From positions 1 to 36,383 of the forward strand of contig JBAQYG010000041.1 in the NCBI GenBank assembly GCA_049299915.1: a DNA stretch of 36,383 nucleotides. Direction: 5' to 3'. The position numbers and the translations under genes are program-made. The notes beneath the pieces were generated by a model. The model saw nothing but the letters and a program-made list of their open reading frames with translations, was not told the DNA's origin and searched no databases. This document shows positions 7,393 through 15,407 of the stretch, in pieces. The first letter of the stretch is position 1. Each line of letters begins with the position of its first letter. Source of the DNA: JAVHQB01 sp049299915. Its GTDB lineage: Bacteria; Patescibacteriota; Minisyncoccia; UBA6257; JAVHQB01.

Positions 7393-8754
7393 ATGGATGA
7401 TTATTTGAATAGTATTCCCAATACTTCTGCTAATTCTGACGGTGGAGGATTGGGAAAAGGGTTACAATCCCTTATCCCTCCTAAAGTAACCCAGTCAGTA
7501 CCAATTGATCCCCCTATAGCTCAATTTGTGCCACAAGTAGAGCAAAGCCCTACTCCTTCACCAATTTATTTAGAGGAAGACGTAGATCATAATGATAAAA
7601 ACGATGTGGACTTTAATTCGGCCACTAATGTTTTTGATTTTAGTTTTATTAACAACCGTCCTATACAAGAAAATACTCCTTCCTCTGTTAATAATCTTTC
7701 CGTTGAACCAGATACCTCACGAGAAGAATTAAATCCAGTCCAAGAACTCAAAGTAGAAGATAGCAATATTTCTGAGAAAGAAAATCAAACGTTACCTTCT
7801 AAAACAGTTTTAGAGAACAAACAAGAAAATACTGATTTTAGTGATATAAGAGGAAGAATTTTTCAAATAGAAGTAAATAAAATAATTCCTAATACCCAAC
7901 AACCACGTCAAGATTTTAATAACGAATCTTTGTGGGAATTGGCATCCTCCATTAAAGAGTATGGTATTTTAGAACCCTTAGTAGTGAGTCGTCATGAGGA
8001 AGAGACTAATAGTGGCACCACTGTTAGCTATCAATTAATTTCTGGAGAAAGAAGATTAAGAGCATCGAAATTACTTGGTCTTAAAACGGTACCCGTAATA
8101 ATAAAGGAAAGTTTAGACGAAAAACTTAAGTTAGAACTTGCTCTTATCGAAAACATTCAGAGAGAAGATTTGAATTCAATTAGTAAGGCAAGGGCTTTCA
8201 CTAAATTGATGAGTGAATTTGGCCTGTCTCAACAAGCAGTCGCTACTAAAATGGGTAAGAGTCGCGAATACGTGGCTAATATTTTACGCTTATTACAATT
8301 ACCCTATGAAGCTCAGAAGGCCATGGAAGAAGGGAAGATTAATGAAGGTCATGCTAGGGCCATTCTTCTTCTACCTAATCCAGAGAAAAGACGAGCTCTT
8401 CTAGGTATCATTTTATCTAAAAATATTTCTGGCAGAGAAGCAGAAGAAATTGCTAAATCTTATTTGAGTCCAGAAATGCTTAGCCAGAAAACTAGAGGCA
8501 ATAGAATGTCTGCTTCTATGGATACATCTGATTTACAGCTTAAAGAATTATTAGAAAATATATTTAAAACACGAGTTGATTTTAAGAAAAAAGGTGAACA
8601 GGGAGAAATAGCCATTAAGTTTTACAGTAAAGACGAATTAGAAGGAATTCTTAAAACACTTTTAAGAAACAATGAAGTAAGTCCATCGCAGCCATTAAAT
8701 GATGCTATCATACCTGATAATAAAAGTGATTTACCAGAGTTTGGAACAGTGTAA
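7393..8754 (+). CDS. parB: Chromosome-partitioning protein ParB with long N-terminal linker
   Basis: A 453-residue CTPase clamp that loads at parS sites. The N-terminal LGKGLQSLIP (20-29) is the conserved ParA-stimulating peptide. An unusual low-complexity, acidic, proline- and serine-rich stretch follows at about 30-150. The N-terminal CTP-binding domain then has NTQQPRQDF (167-175), the GERR motif (218-221) and ENIQREDL (253-260). The central HTH is SQQAVATKMGKSREYVANIL (279-298), and a C-terminal dimerisation domain ends the chain. Most ParB proteins go from the N-terminal peptide into the core almost at once, so the linker adds over 100 residues. No clear parS palindrome was found in this window. 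Confidence 0.95.
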   Translation: MDDYLNSIPNTSANSDGGGLGKGLQSLIPPKVTQSVPIDPPIAQFVPQVEQSPTPSPIYLEEDVDHNDKNDVDFNSATNVFDFSFINNRPIQENTPSSVNNLSVEPDTSREELNPVQELKVEDSNISEKENQTLPSKTVLENKQENTDFSDIRGRIFQIEVNKIIPNTQQPRQDFNNESLWELASSIKEYGILEPLVVSRHEEETNSGTTVSYQLISGERRLRASKLLGLKTVPVIIKESLDEKLKLELALIENIQREDLNSISKARAFTKLMSEFGLSQQAVATKMGKSREYVANILRLLQLPYEAQKAMEEGKINEGHARAILLLPNPEKRRALLGIILSKNISGREAEEIAKSYLSPEMLSQKTRGNRMSASMDTSDLQLKELLENIFKTRVDFKKKGEQGEIAIKFYSKDELEGILKTLLRNNEVSPSQPLNDAIIPDNKSDLPEFGTV

Positions 8755-8767
8755 GCTTGTGTTAAAC

Positions 8768-8821
8768 ATGGAGGTGGTTTGAAAATGAAGAGTCCATAAC
8801 ATAGTAAATGTTTTGCTAATG
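8768..8821 (+). promoter_or_regulatory. rel leader with tiny open frames and a strong ribosome binding site
   Basis: GGAGGTG (8770-8776) is the only near-perfect Shine-Dalgarno found at a start in this window. It lies 8 bases before an ATG that opens a four-codon frame, MKSP-stop (8785-8799). Two more tiny frames exist: MEVV-stop (8768-8782) and MFC-stop (8808-8819), whose stop overlaps the rel start as TAATG. This could be a translation-coupled or leader-peptide control of rel, or chance in AT-rich DNA. Confidence 0.35.
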
Positions 8822-10315
8822 CCAGCCTCAATTAAAACCAAAGATAGTTTATATAAAGATTTAAAGAAAAATCTAAATTATTTAGCCGAAGAAGACTTGG
8901 TTTTTTTAGATAAAGTTTATAATTTTGCTGTTGATTCTCATGTGAATCAAGAGCGTAAAACGGGTGAAGCTTATATTTGTCATCCATTAAGAACAGCCTT
9001 AGAATTGGCCAATCTCAAAATGGATACAGCTACAATCGCTTCAGCTATTTTACATGACACTATAGAAGATACTGATGTAACTGAAGATATTCTGAGAAAA
9101 CAATTTGGAGAGGAAATTGCCTTTTTAGTAAAAGGAGTAAGTAAAGTTGGTGGCCTTAAATATAAAAATGTTTCTGAAGAAGACAAGATGGTAGAGAATT
9201 TCAGAAACATGATTTTGGCTATGGCCCAAGACATTAGGGTAGTTATTATTAAACTAGCTGATAGATTAGATAACATGAAAACTCTTTGGGTGTTACCCAA
9301 AGAGAAGCAATTAAGAATAGCTAAAGAAACTCTAGATATATATGCCTCCATTGCTTATAGGTTGGGTATCGGAGTAATTGGAGCGGAATTAGAAGACCTG
9401 GCCTTTCCCTATGTCTTACCTCAAGAATATCGCTTGGTGCAACAGATGATAGGTAAAAAATACAAGGAGAAAGAAAGTTTTCTTTTAAAAACAGCTCCTA
9501 AATTAAAAAAATATTTAGAAGATAACGGAGTAAAACCACAACAAATTCAGTTTAGAGCCAAACATTTATTTAGTGTTTGGAGAAAATTGCGGAAAGAAGA
9601 TATGGACATTAATAAGGTTTACGATTTGGTAGCTTTAAGAATTATCGTGGGGACTACGGAAGATTGCTATACGACTTTAGGACTTGTTCATCATCTTTGG
9701 AGACCATTACCAAACCGTTTTAAAGATTATATAGCCATTCCTAAACCAAATGGTTACAAAAGTATTCACACAACTGTGATAGCTGAAGAAGGACAAGTAA
9801 TAGAGGTACAAATTAGAACAAATGTAATGCATCAAGAGGCTGAATATGGTATTACTGCGCATTGGTTTTACGATGAAGCCAAGAAAAAGAAAGCTTACAA
9901 AAAAGGTATAAAAACAGATTTCAAGGCTCTCTCTAAAATAGCCTGGGTATCTCAATTACAAAAATGGCAACAATCTTTTACTGATAGTTCTCAATTCTTA
10001 GAATCTATTAAAATAGATTTTTTCTCTGATCGAATATTTGCCCTAACACCCAAAGGGGATGTAATTGATATGCCCGAGGGTGCTACACCAGTCGATTTCG
10101 CTTATTGCATCCATAATGATGTCGGCAATTCTTGTATGGGAGCCAGGGTTAACAACAGCATGGTATCTTTAGACTATAAACTAAAATCAGGAGATGTGGT
10201 TGAGATTTTAACCAAGAGAGGTAAAAAGCCATCTTCTTCCTGGTTGGATTTTGTAAAAATGACTACTGTAAGAAAGAAAATTCAAGAAGAAATACGTAAG
10301 AACAATGACAGATAA
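8819..10315 (+). CDS. rel: Bifunctional (p)ppGpp synthetase/hydrolase, short form
   Basis: A RelA/SpoT-family alarmone enzyme of 498 residues from ATG 8819, preferred over a TTG six bases earlier. The HD hydrolase domain keeps H55, HD at 79-80 and ED at 83-84 (ILHDTIEDT). The synthetase domain has YDLVALRI (about 268-275), RFKDYIAIPKPNGYKSIHTT (300-319) and EVQIRT (329-334). The RxKD charge pattern at 300-303 is typical of bifunctional Rel/SpoT rather than synthetase-only RelA. A TGS domain fills about 403-465 and the chain ends soon after. The helical, zinc-finger and ACT domains that sense stalled ribosomes in full-length Rel (about 700 or more residues) are absent. It follows parB and may share its transcript. 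Confidence 0.93.
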   Translation: MPASIKTKDSLYKDLKKNLNYLAEEDLVFLDKVYNFAVDSHVNQERKTGEAYICHPLRTALELANLKMDTATIASAILHDTIEDTDVTEDILRKQFGEEIAFLVKGVSKVGGLKYKNVSEEDKMVENFRNMILAMAQDIRVVIIKLADRLDNMKTLWVLPKEKQLRIAKETLDIYASIAYRLGIGVIGAELEDLAFPYVLPQEYRLVQQMIGKKYKEKESFLLKTAPKLKKYLEDNGVKPQQIQFRAKHLFSVWRKLRKEDMDINKVYDLVALRIIVGTTEDCYTTLGLVHHLWRPLPNRFKDYIAIPKPNGYKSIHTTVIAEEGQVIEVQIRTNVMHQEAEYGITAHWFYDEAKKKKAYKKGIKTDFKALSKIAWVSQLQKWQQSFTDSSQFLESIKIDFFSDRIFALTPKGDVIDMPEGATPVDFAYCIHNDVGNSCMGARVNNSMVSLDYKLKSGDVVEILTKRGKKPSSSWLDFVKMTTVRKKIQEEIRKNNDR

Positions 10316-10332
10316 TTTCTATGAGAAATATA

Positions 10333-10357
10333 AAAAAGAGCCTTTAAGGCTCTTTTT
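10333..10357. terminator. Bidirectional terminator between rel and topA
   Basis: A 10-bp stem (10333-10342 with 10348-10357) and 5-base loop, with an A run on the left and a T run on the right, so it can stop transcription from both sides. It overlaps the topA stop codon and encodes its last residues. Confidence 0.85.
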
Positions 10358-12485
10358 CTTTAGTGTTTTTATATTTGCAGTTACGGTTGCTACATTTTAT
10401 TACAGTATTACCGTTTTTTAAGTTATAGCTAGTTAGAGGATATCCACAATCAGGACATTTTTCTCCAGTAGGTTTGTAGTTGGAAATAAAATCACATTCG
10501 GGGTAACGAGAGCAGCCATAGAAAGATTTTCCCTTCTTACTGCGACGCACAACCACTTCTCCTATTTGGCATTTAGGACATTTAATATTGAGTTGATTTT
10601 CTTTAAGGGTCTTAGCATTTTTACACTTGGGGAAATTAGAGCAAGCTAAAAACTTACCAAAACGGCCAGTGCGAATAATCATAGGTGAGCCACATTTTTC
10701 ACATATCTCATCTGTTTTTTCAGTGGTATCAATCTTAATTACAGTTTCATATTTACTATCTAAGTTCTCTTTAAATGGTAGATAAAAATCTCTGATTACT
10801 TTAACCCAATTAGTTTTAGCTTCAGCAATATCATCGAAGCTATTTTCAATTTTAGCAGTAAAATTGAAATCTACAATTTGAGGAAAATTGGTTTCCAGCA
10901 TTTCACATACTTGAACTCCTAAAGGAGTAGGAGAAAAAGCGCGATTATCTTTTTCCATGTAATAACGATTTTCGAGAGTGGAAATAATAGGAGCGTAAGT
11001 AGAAGGGCGACCGATGCCGTATTCTTCCAGAGCCTTAATCAGAGAAGCTTCGTTATATCTTGGGGGAGGCTCAGTTTGGTGTTCGCTTACGTCTATTTTT
11101 TTGACATCAAGATTAAGACCTTCTTTAAAAAGTTTTTCCCAATCAAGTGGTAGAAGATTGCTATCTTCGCTATCATTAGAATTTTCTATTTTTAAATAAC
11201 CATCAAAATCTAAATGTTTTAAGGTACTATTAAAAACAAAAGTATTTGTGTTTGTAACAGTAGTTTCTAAAGAGAGATTGGTATAACTGGCATCAGGCAT
11301 CTGGGACATAATGAATCTATTCCAAACCAAGGAATAAAGTTTGAACTGATCAGGAGTAAGAGAGTTTTTTAATTCTAAAGGTGTAAGGGTTGGATTAGTG
11401 GGGCGAATAGCCTCGTGTGCTTCTTGAGCCAACTTAGCTTTATTTTTATAGAATCTTCCTTTGGGAGTTACATATCTATCACCATAAGTTTTAGTTATAT
11501 ATTCTTGGGCCAAATTTATAGCTAATTCAGAGATATTCAATGAATCAGTACGCATATAAGTAATAAGCCCGGTGAGCTTTCCACCCAGAGAAATTCCTTC
11601 ATATAATTCTTGGGCAATACTCATGGTTTTTTTAGCAGAAAAATGAAGCTTATTCCAAGATCCTTGCTGTAAGGTGGATGTAGTAAAGGGGGGATAGGGA
11701 CGCCTCACTGTTTGAGAGATTTTCAGATTACTAATTTTAGCCAAACCTGTTTTAATTTCATCTCCAGCAGTGTTGGCTTCCAATAAACTTTTAAAAGTGT
11801 CTCTTGTAATTTTTGTATTGTTAATTTTAGAGAGCTCTCCTTGATAGGTATAGTTTTTCTTTACTGTAAAATCACCATTAATTAACCAATATGGTTTTAT
11901 GATAAAGGCCTTGATTTCTCTTTCTCTATCAACAATAATTTTTAAAGCGGCCGATTGGACTCTTCCAGCCGAAAGGCCTTTCATTATCTTTTTCCAGAGA
12001 AATGGGGAAAGATTGTAACCAACTAAACGATCAAGAACTCTTCGCGCTTGTTGGGCATCTACTAAATTAAGATCTATAGTTCGAGGTGAAATTAGGGCCG
12101 CTTCTATAGCTGAGGCAGTAATTTCATGGAAAGTAATTCTTTCTATGGTAGGGTTTAGTTTTTTAACAGTAGGATCATTGTCTAAGATATATTTAATATG
12201 CCAAGCAATTGCTTCTCCCTCACGATCTTCATCAGTAGCGAGAATAATACGTGGAGATTTAGCAGCTAATTTTTTTAATTCGGTAACAGTTTTTTTAGCT
12301 TTAACGGGAATAATATAGAGAGGATTAAAATCATGTTCGATATCTACCCCTAATTTACTCTTAGGTAAATCTCTCACATGTCCCTTGGAAGCTATAACAG
12401 TAAATCCTTTCTTTTGATTGCTTAAAAAAGACTCTATTGTTTTGGCCTTAGTGGGAGACTCTACTATAATTAAGGTTTTAATCAT
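10344..12485 (-). CDS. topA: DNA topoisomerase I (type IA)
   Basis: Relaxes negatively supercoiled DNA through a covalent tyrosine link. The 713-residue chain starts with the Toprim domain: TLIIVESPTKAKTI, then ATDEDREGEAIAWH (83-96) holding the acidic metal triad. The active-site motif ITYMRTDS (308-315) puts the catalytic tyrosine at 310. QQARRVLDRLVGY (145-157) and LSAGRVQSAAL (171-181) are further family blocks. The C-terminus has three four-cysteine zinc ribbons (about 605-704) that bind single-stranded DNA. It is the second gene after dprA on the minus strand, with only a 6-base gap, so dprA-topA is an operon, a linkage found in many bacteria. Confidence 0.98.
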   Translation of the reverse strand: MIKTLIIVESPTKAKTIESFLSNQKKGFTVIASKGHVRDLPKSKLGVDIEHDFNPLYIIPVKAKKTVTELKKLAAKSPRIILATDEDREGEAIAWHIKYILDNDPTVKKLNPTIERITFHEITASAIEAALISPRTIDLNLVDAQQARRVLDRLVGYNLSPFLWKKIMKGLSAGRVQSAALKIIVDREREIKAFIIKPYWLINGDFTVKKNYTYQGELSKINNTKITRDTFKSLLEANTAGDEIKTGLAKISNLKISQTVRRPYPPFTTSTLQQGSWNKLHFSAKKTMSIAQELYEGISLGGKLTGLITYMRTDSLNISELAINLAQEYITKTYGDRYVTPKGRFYKNKAKLAQEAHEAIRPTNPTLTPLELKNSLTPDQFKLYSLVWNRFIMSQMPDASYTNLSLETTVTNTNTFVFNSTLKHLDFDGYLKIENSNDSEDSNLLPLDWEKLFKEGLNLDVKKIDVSEHQTEPPPRYNEASLIKALEEYGIGRPSTYAPIISTLENRYYMEKDNRAFSPTPLGVQVCEMLETNFPQIVDFNFTAKIENSFDDIAEAKTNWVKVIRDFYLPFKENLDSKYETVIKIDTTEKTDEICEKCGSPMIIRTGRFGKFLACSNFPKCKNAKTLKENQLNIKCPKCQIGEVVVRRSKKGKSFYGCSRYPECDFISNYKPTGEKCPDCGYPLTSYNLKNGNTVIKCSNRNCKYKNTKEKEP

Positions 12486-12491
12486 AAAAAA

Positions 12492-13556
12492 TTATGTTTT
12501 GTTCAAAGCGAAATAGCCACTACCTTTATTGATTATTAATCCTTTTAGCTCTAAAAGAGTGGTAACTCCTAGAACCGAATCTGGCCTTAGTTTAGCCAGA
12601 GCAGCTATTTTGTCAACATGGATGGAGCCATTAGCTTTTAAAATATCAATTATGACAGCCTCTTCTAAAGAAAGGTTTACCGGAGAATATTTGTTAGGGG
12701 AAGAATCTCTGATGTTAAAAGACTCTAAGACATCTTCAGCTTTTGAAATTAATACAGCTCCCTTACTTATTAAATCATTAGTACCCTCTGTATTATGATT
12801 AAAGACTGGACCAGGAATAGCTAAGACATCTCTATTCTGATCAATGGCATATTTAGTAGTTATAAGGGAACCACTTTTAAAAGGCGCTTCTATAACTAGA
12901 ACTGCCCGACTTAAACCGCTAATAATTCTATTACGAAGAGGGAAGTGTTGAGCTAGAGGCGGAGCTTCTAGGGGCAATTCAGATACGAGGGTTCCTTTAA
13001 TTCCAATTTTATTTGCTAGATAAATATTGGTACGAGGAGCTATATTATTTAAGCCCGAACCAAGAACAGCGATAGTATTTCCATTATTATTAAGGGCTTC
13101 CTGATGAGCACAAGCATCTGTACCCAAAGCTAGACCACTGATTATATTTAGTTTATTTTGAGCAAGCAGTGGCATAAATTTTTTAATGATAGTCTCTCCA
13201 TATCTGGATAATTTTCTAGTACCTACTATAGCTAAATTTAGAGTATTTTCTTTTGGCAGAGGATTTCCTTTTAAATAGATTCCTAGTGGAGCAAAAGGAA
13301 TTTCTTTTAAATAATTAGGATATTCATTATCTTCTTGGGTAATCAAACGTATACCCAGAGTAATTAATCGATCATATTCTTTATCAATATTAAAAGAAAC
13401 TTTGGTTTTTTCAATATCGTCATCTTTAAGAAGTTCTCCTAAATTAGCCCAACAATCATTCAAAGATAAATGATCTTTGGATATCCAGGATAATAATTTT
13501 AATTGTCTTTCCCCAAGAATTATATTTAAAGCATTTAGTAACGGAGCGGTTACCAT
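12492..13556 (-). CDS. dprA: DNA-processing protein DprA
   Basis: Binds incoming single-stranded DNA during natural transformation and loads RecA on it. Of 354 residues, the centre is the Rossmann-like DprA fold with LAIVGTRKLSRYGE, ISGLALGTDACAHQEAL and IAVLGSGLN, and later LVIEAPFKSGSLITTKYA. The N-terminus is a SAM-like helical region. The C-terminal 70 residues form the winged-helix domain found in many DprA proteins (IIDILKANGSIHVDKIAAL). A functional match to RecA (28683), SSB and type IV pilus parts in the same window makes DNA uptake plausible. The ATG at 13556 is about 16 bases from a predicted start point. Confidence 0.95.
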   Translation of the reverse strand: MVTAPLLNALNIILGERQLKLLSWISKDHLSLNDCWANLGELLKDDDIEKTKVSFNIDKEYDRLITLGIRLITQEDNEYPNYLKEIPFAPLGIYLKGNPLPKENTLNLAIVGTRKLSRYGETIIKKFMPLLAQNKLNIISGLALGTDACAHQEALNNNGNTIAVLGSGLNNIAPRTNIYLANKIGIKGTLVSELPLEAPPLAQHFPLRNRIISGLSRAVLVIEAPFKSGSLITTKYAIDQNRDVLAIPGPVFNHNTEGTNDLISKGAVLISKAEDVLESFNIRDSSPNKYSPVNLSLEEAVIIDILKANGSIHVDKIAALAKLRPDSVLGVTTLLELKGLIINKGSGYFALNKT

Positions 13557-13571
13557 AGGTTGATAAAAAAG

Positions 13572-13580
13572 ATAATAACA
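13572..13580 (-). promoter_or_regulatory. Extended -10 promoter of dprA-topA
   Basis: On the minus strand TG-T-TATTAT, with TG at 13580-13579 and hexamer 13577-13572. It gives a short leader of about 10 bases before ATG 13556. AT-rich plus-strand candidates (TATAAT 13583-13588, TATTAT 13606-13611) may serve the divergent PilO-like gene. Confidence 0.45.
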
Positions 13581-13640
13581 ATTATAATGAACCTAACATC
13601 TAGATTATTATAACTTAGGAAAGGATTAAAACCCAATTTC

Positions 13641-14243
13641 ATGGCAGATAGCTACAAGAAAAAAATAACCACCCTGATTACTATTAGTTCTATTCTAGTA
13701 GTAGTTTCAATTATAGCGATTATTTTTTTGTCTAAAGATATGGCTAAAGTAGCAGGAAGAGTAGAAAATATTAGAACTCAGGCTCTCATCAATCAAGCCT
13801 TTCTCAAATCTTATAATGCCCTAACAGAACAAAAAAAGAATTTGATTATTGATAGCGGTATTTTACAAGGAATGTTGCCGACTCCAGACGATTTAATAAC
13901 CGTGCAAGACCGTATTCAAAACTTAGGCAGATCGCTTCAAGTGTCGGCCACTATTAATTTCGAGATTCTGAATGCAGCTTCTGGTAATGAACCAGCCAAC
14001 CAAAGCTTTAGATTAAATCTAACCGGTACTCTGGCCAATATTCGTCTTTTCTTACAAGGATTGAATGATCTTCCTTATTTTATTAAATTTGATTCTTTCA
14101 ATATAGACAAGCAAGGAGAAATTTCTTTTCAGCCAGTAGTAACTAATAAAAGTGGTACACCAGTGGCAACTATTCCACCCACTGTTCTATATATTATGAA
14201 TGCTAATGGTAAGATCTATGTGAATGACCAATATGAAAAATAA
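13641..14243 (+). CDS. PilO-like type IV pilus assembly protein
   Basis: A 200-residue bitopic inner-membrane protein: short basic N-terminus, one membrane helix at about 9-30, a helical segment (about 35-80), then an alpha/beta domain that includes FRLNLTGTLANIRLFLQGLNDLPYF. That block matches the PilO/GspM ferredoxin-like fold, where a 'v.l.G.y..l..Fl..L..lpr' line is typical. PilO pairs with PilN to align the pilus motor; a PilM-PilN chain is encoded at 655. The gene is divergent from dprA and overlaps the next small membrane protein by 20 bases, so they are translated together. Assignment rests on architecture and this one block. Confidence 0.6.
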   Translation: MADSYKKKITTLITISSILVVVSIIAIIFLSKDMAKVAGRVENIRTQALINQAFLKSYNALTEQKKNLIIDSGILQGMLPTPDDLITVQDRIQNLGRSLQVSATINFEILNAASGNEPANQSFRLNLTGTLANIRLFLQGLNDLPYFIKFDSFNIDKQGEISFQPVVTNKSGTPVATIPPTVLYIMNANGKIYVNDQYEK

Positions 14244-14466
14244 TTTTCTAACCAAAATACCTAAAGCTGATTTAAAGTATATAATAGCCTCCCTAGTTCT
14301 GATAATTTTTCTGATGGTTATTGTGGGCTATGGATTATTTTTCTTAGCAGATAAAGCAAGCCAGGTAGCTGGTTTTCCGAAAAAAAATATACCAGTAGAT
14401 AATACACGATTCGATGTTACCAAGCTTGAACAGTTTAAAAAAGACTTCTCACCCTTTGGAAAATAG
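14224..14466 (+). CDS. Small bitopic membrane protein, unknown function
   Basis: Eighty residues (77 if ATG 14233 is used). One membrane helix at about 16-42 (IIASLVLIIFLMVIVGYGLF), basic residues before it and a short polar C-terminal tail of about 35 residues. The start lies inside the end of the PilO-like gene, so the two are coupled. By position it may be a small pilus accessory protein, as PilP-type genes often follow pilO, but no PilP motif or lipobox cysteine is present. I do not recognise a family. Confidence 0.65.
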   Translation: MTNMKNNFLTKIPKADLKYIIASLVLIIFLMVIVGYGLFFLADKASQVAGFPKKNIPVDNTRFDVTKLEQFKKDFSPFGK

Positions 14467-14492
14467 TTAGTCTGGAAATTTCTTTTTAAATC

Positions 14493-14501
14493 TGTTATAT
14501 T
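14493..14501 (+). promoter_or_regulatory. Extended -10 promoter of tRNA-Ile
   Basis: TG-T-TATATT, hexamer 14496-14501. The tRNA starts 12 bases later, which fits a start point just before the 5' end. Confidence 0.6.
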
Positions 14502-14512
14502 AACCGTCTCAA

Positions 14513-14589
14513 GGGCATATAGCTCAGTTGGTTAGAGCGCGTCACTGATAATGACGAGGTCCTAGGTCCGAGTCCTAGTATGCCCACCA
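14513..14589 (+). tRNA. tRNA-Ile (anticodon GAU)
   Basis: Acceptor stem GGGCATA/TATGCCC with discriminator A and an encoded CCA (14587-14589). Anticodon arm CGTCA-CTGATAA-TGACG, anticodon GAT at 14547-14549. In many bacteria this tRNA sits in the 16S-23S spacer with tRNA-Ala(UGC). Here the two lie separately, 568 bases apart, upstream of the 23S gene. Confidence 0.97.
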
Positions 14590-14641
14590 CGGATAGGAAA
14601 GTTTTAAATCAAGAATTACATACAAAGCTTGGTTATTGATA

Positions 14642-15112
14642 ATGCTAATACTTGCTCATAGTACTGTCGGATTGCTTATAGGAACAGCGGTTCAAAACCC
14701 TGTTCTTTCTTTTTTCTTGGCATGGTTCTCTCATTATGTTTTAGATTTTATTCCGCATAGCGATACAGGATACTTTAAAAATTTAGAGAAAAATTGGTTG
14801 AAAAACAAAAAAGTTGTAACCTGGGTATTTGTAGATGCTCTTTTAAGTGTTATCCTATTTTACTTAGTAATTCTAAAAACTGGTTTTACTTTTAGTATAT
14901 TAGCTGGTTATCTGGGCAGCCTCGGGCCCGATATTTTAGATAATAGTCCTTTTTGGAGTAGGGCATTACATAGAATTCCTTTCATTCAATGGGAGCATAA
15001 ACACATTCACAATCGTTTTCATCACACGGCGAAAGGGGATAAGGCCTTTATCTTTTTAGTTCTAATATCTTATATAATTAATATTGGTTTAATTGTTTAT
15101 TTACTTAGATAA
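14642..15112 (+). CDS. Membrane protein, probable DUF457/YdjM-like metal-dependent hydrolase family
   Basis: A 156-residue protein from ATG 14642, preferred to the TTG two codons earlier. It has about four membrane segments. The early motif SHYVLDFIPHSD carries the His...Asp...His pattern of the YdjM/DUF457 membrane family, often described as metal-dependent hydrolases. A second histidine cluster, HKHIHNRFHH, follows a DILDNSPFWSRALHRIPF stretch near residue 120. The histidines and aspartates on one membrane face suggest a metal site, but the substrate is unknown. It lies alone between tRNA-Ile and tRNA-Ala. Confidence 0.6.
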   Translation: MLILAHSTVGLLIGTAVQNPVLSFFLAWFSHYVLDFIPHSDTGYFKNLEKNWLKNKKVVTWVFVDALLSVILFYLVILKTGFTFSILAGYLGSLGPDILDNSPFWSRALHRIPFIQWEHKHIHNRFHHTAKGDKAFIFLVLISYIINIGLIVYLLR

Positions 15113-15138
15113 TTTTGTTTGCTAGATTAAGAAGACTA

Positions 15139-15147
15139 TGATAATTT
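15139..15147 (+). promoter_or_regulatory. Extended -10 promoter of tRNA-Ala
   Basis: TG-A-TAATTT with hexamer 15142-15147, ten bases before the tRNA 5' end. Confidence 0.5.
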
Positions 15148-15157
15148 GAAATAATCT

Positions 15158-15233
15158 GGGCCGTTAGCTTAGCTGGTAGAGCGCCACATTTGCAATGTGG
15201 AGGTCAGCAGTTCGAATCTGCTACGGTCCACCA
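15158..15233 (+). tRNA. tRNA-Ala (anticodon UGC)
   Basis: Acceptor stem GGGCCGT/ACGGTCC, discriminator A and encoded CCA (15231-15233). Anticodon arm CCACA-TTTGCAA-TGTGG, anticodon TGC at 15191-15193. A rho-independent terminator begins 5 bases later. Confidence 0.97.
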
Positions 15234-15237
15234 ATCC

Positions 15238-15263
15238 AAAACCAATCTTAACAGATTGGTTTT
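15238..15263 (+). terminator. Intrinsic terminator after tRNA-Ala
   Basis: Perfect 11-bp stem AAAACCAATCT/AGATTGGTTTT with a 4-base loop, followed by AACTTTT. Confidence 0.85.
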
Positions 15264-15323
15264 AACTTTTTAAAATAAAAATAGGACTTAAACTAGATAC
15301 CCACTTGCAACGAAATTTTAGCT

Positions 15324-15332
15324 TGTTATAAT
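15324..15332 (+). promoter_or_regulatory. Extended -10 promoter of the channel-like gene
   Basis: TG-T-TATAAT with a perfect hexamer at 15327-15332. It implies a leader of about 70 bases before ATG 15408; I see no strong structure in that leader. Confidence 0.6.
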
Positions 15333-15407
15333 AAAAGGGTAAGTAATCTATATAAAAACAAAGGTCGTAAAATAATTGTAAATATAAATTTAATTTAATA
15401 AAATTTT

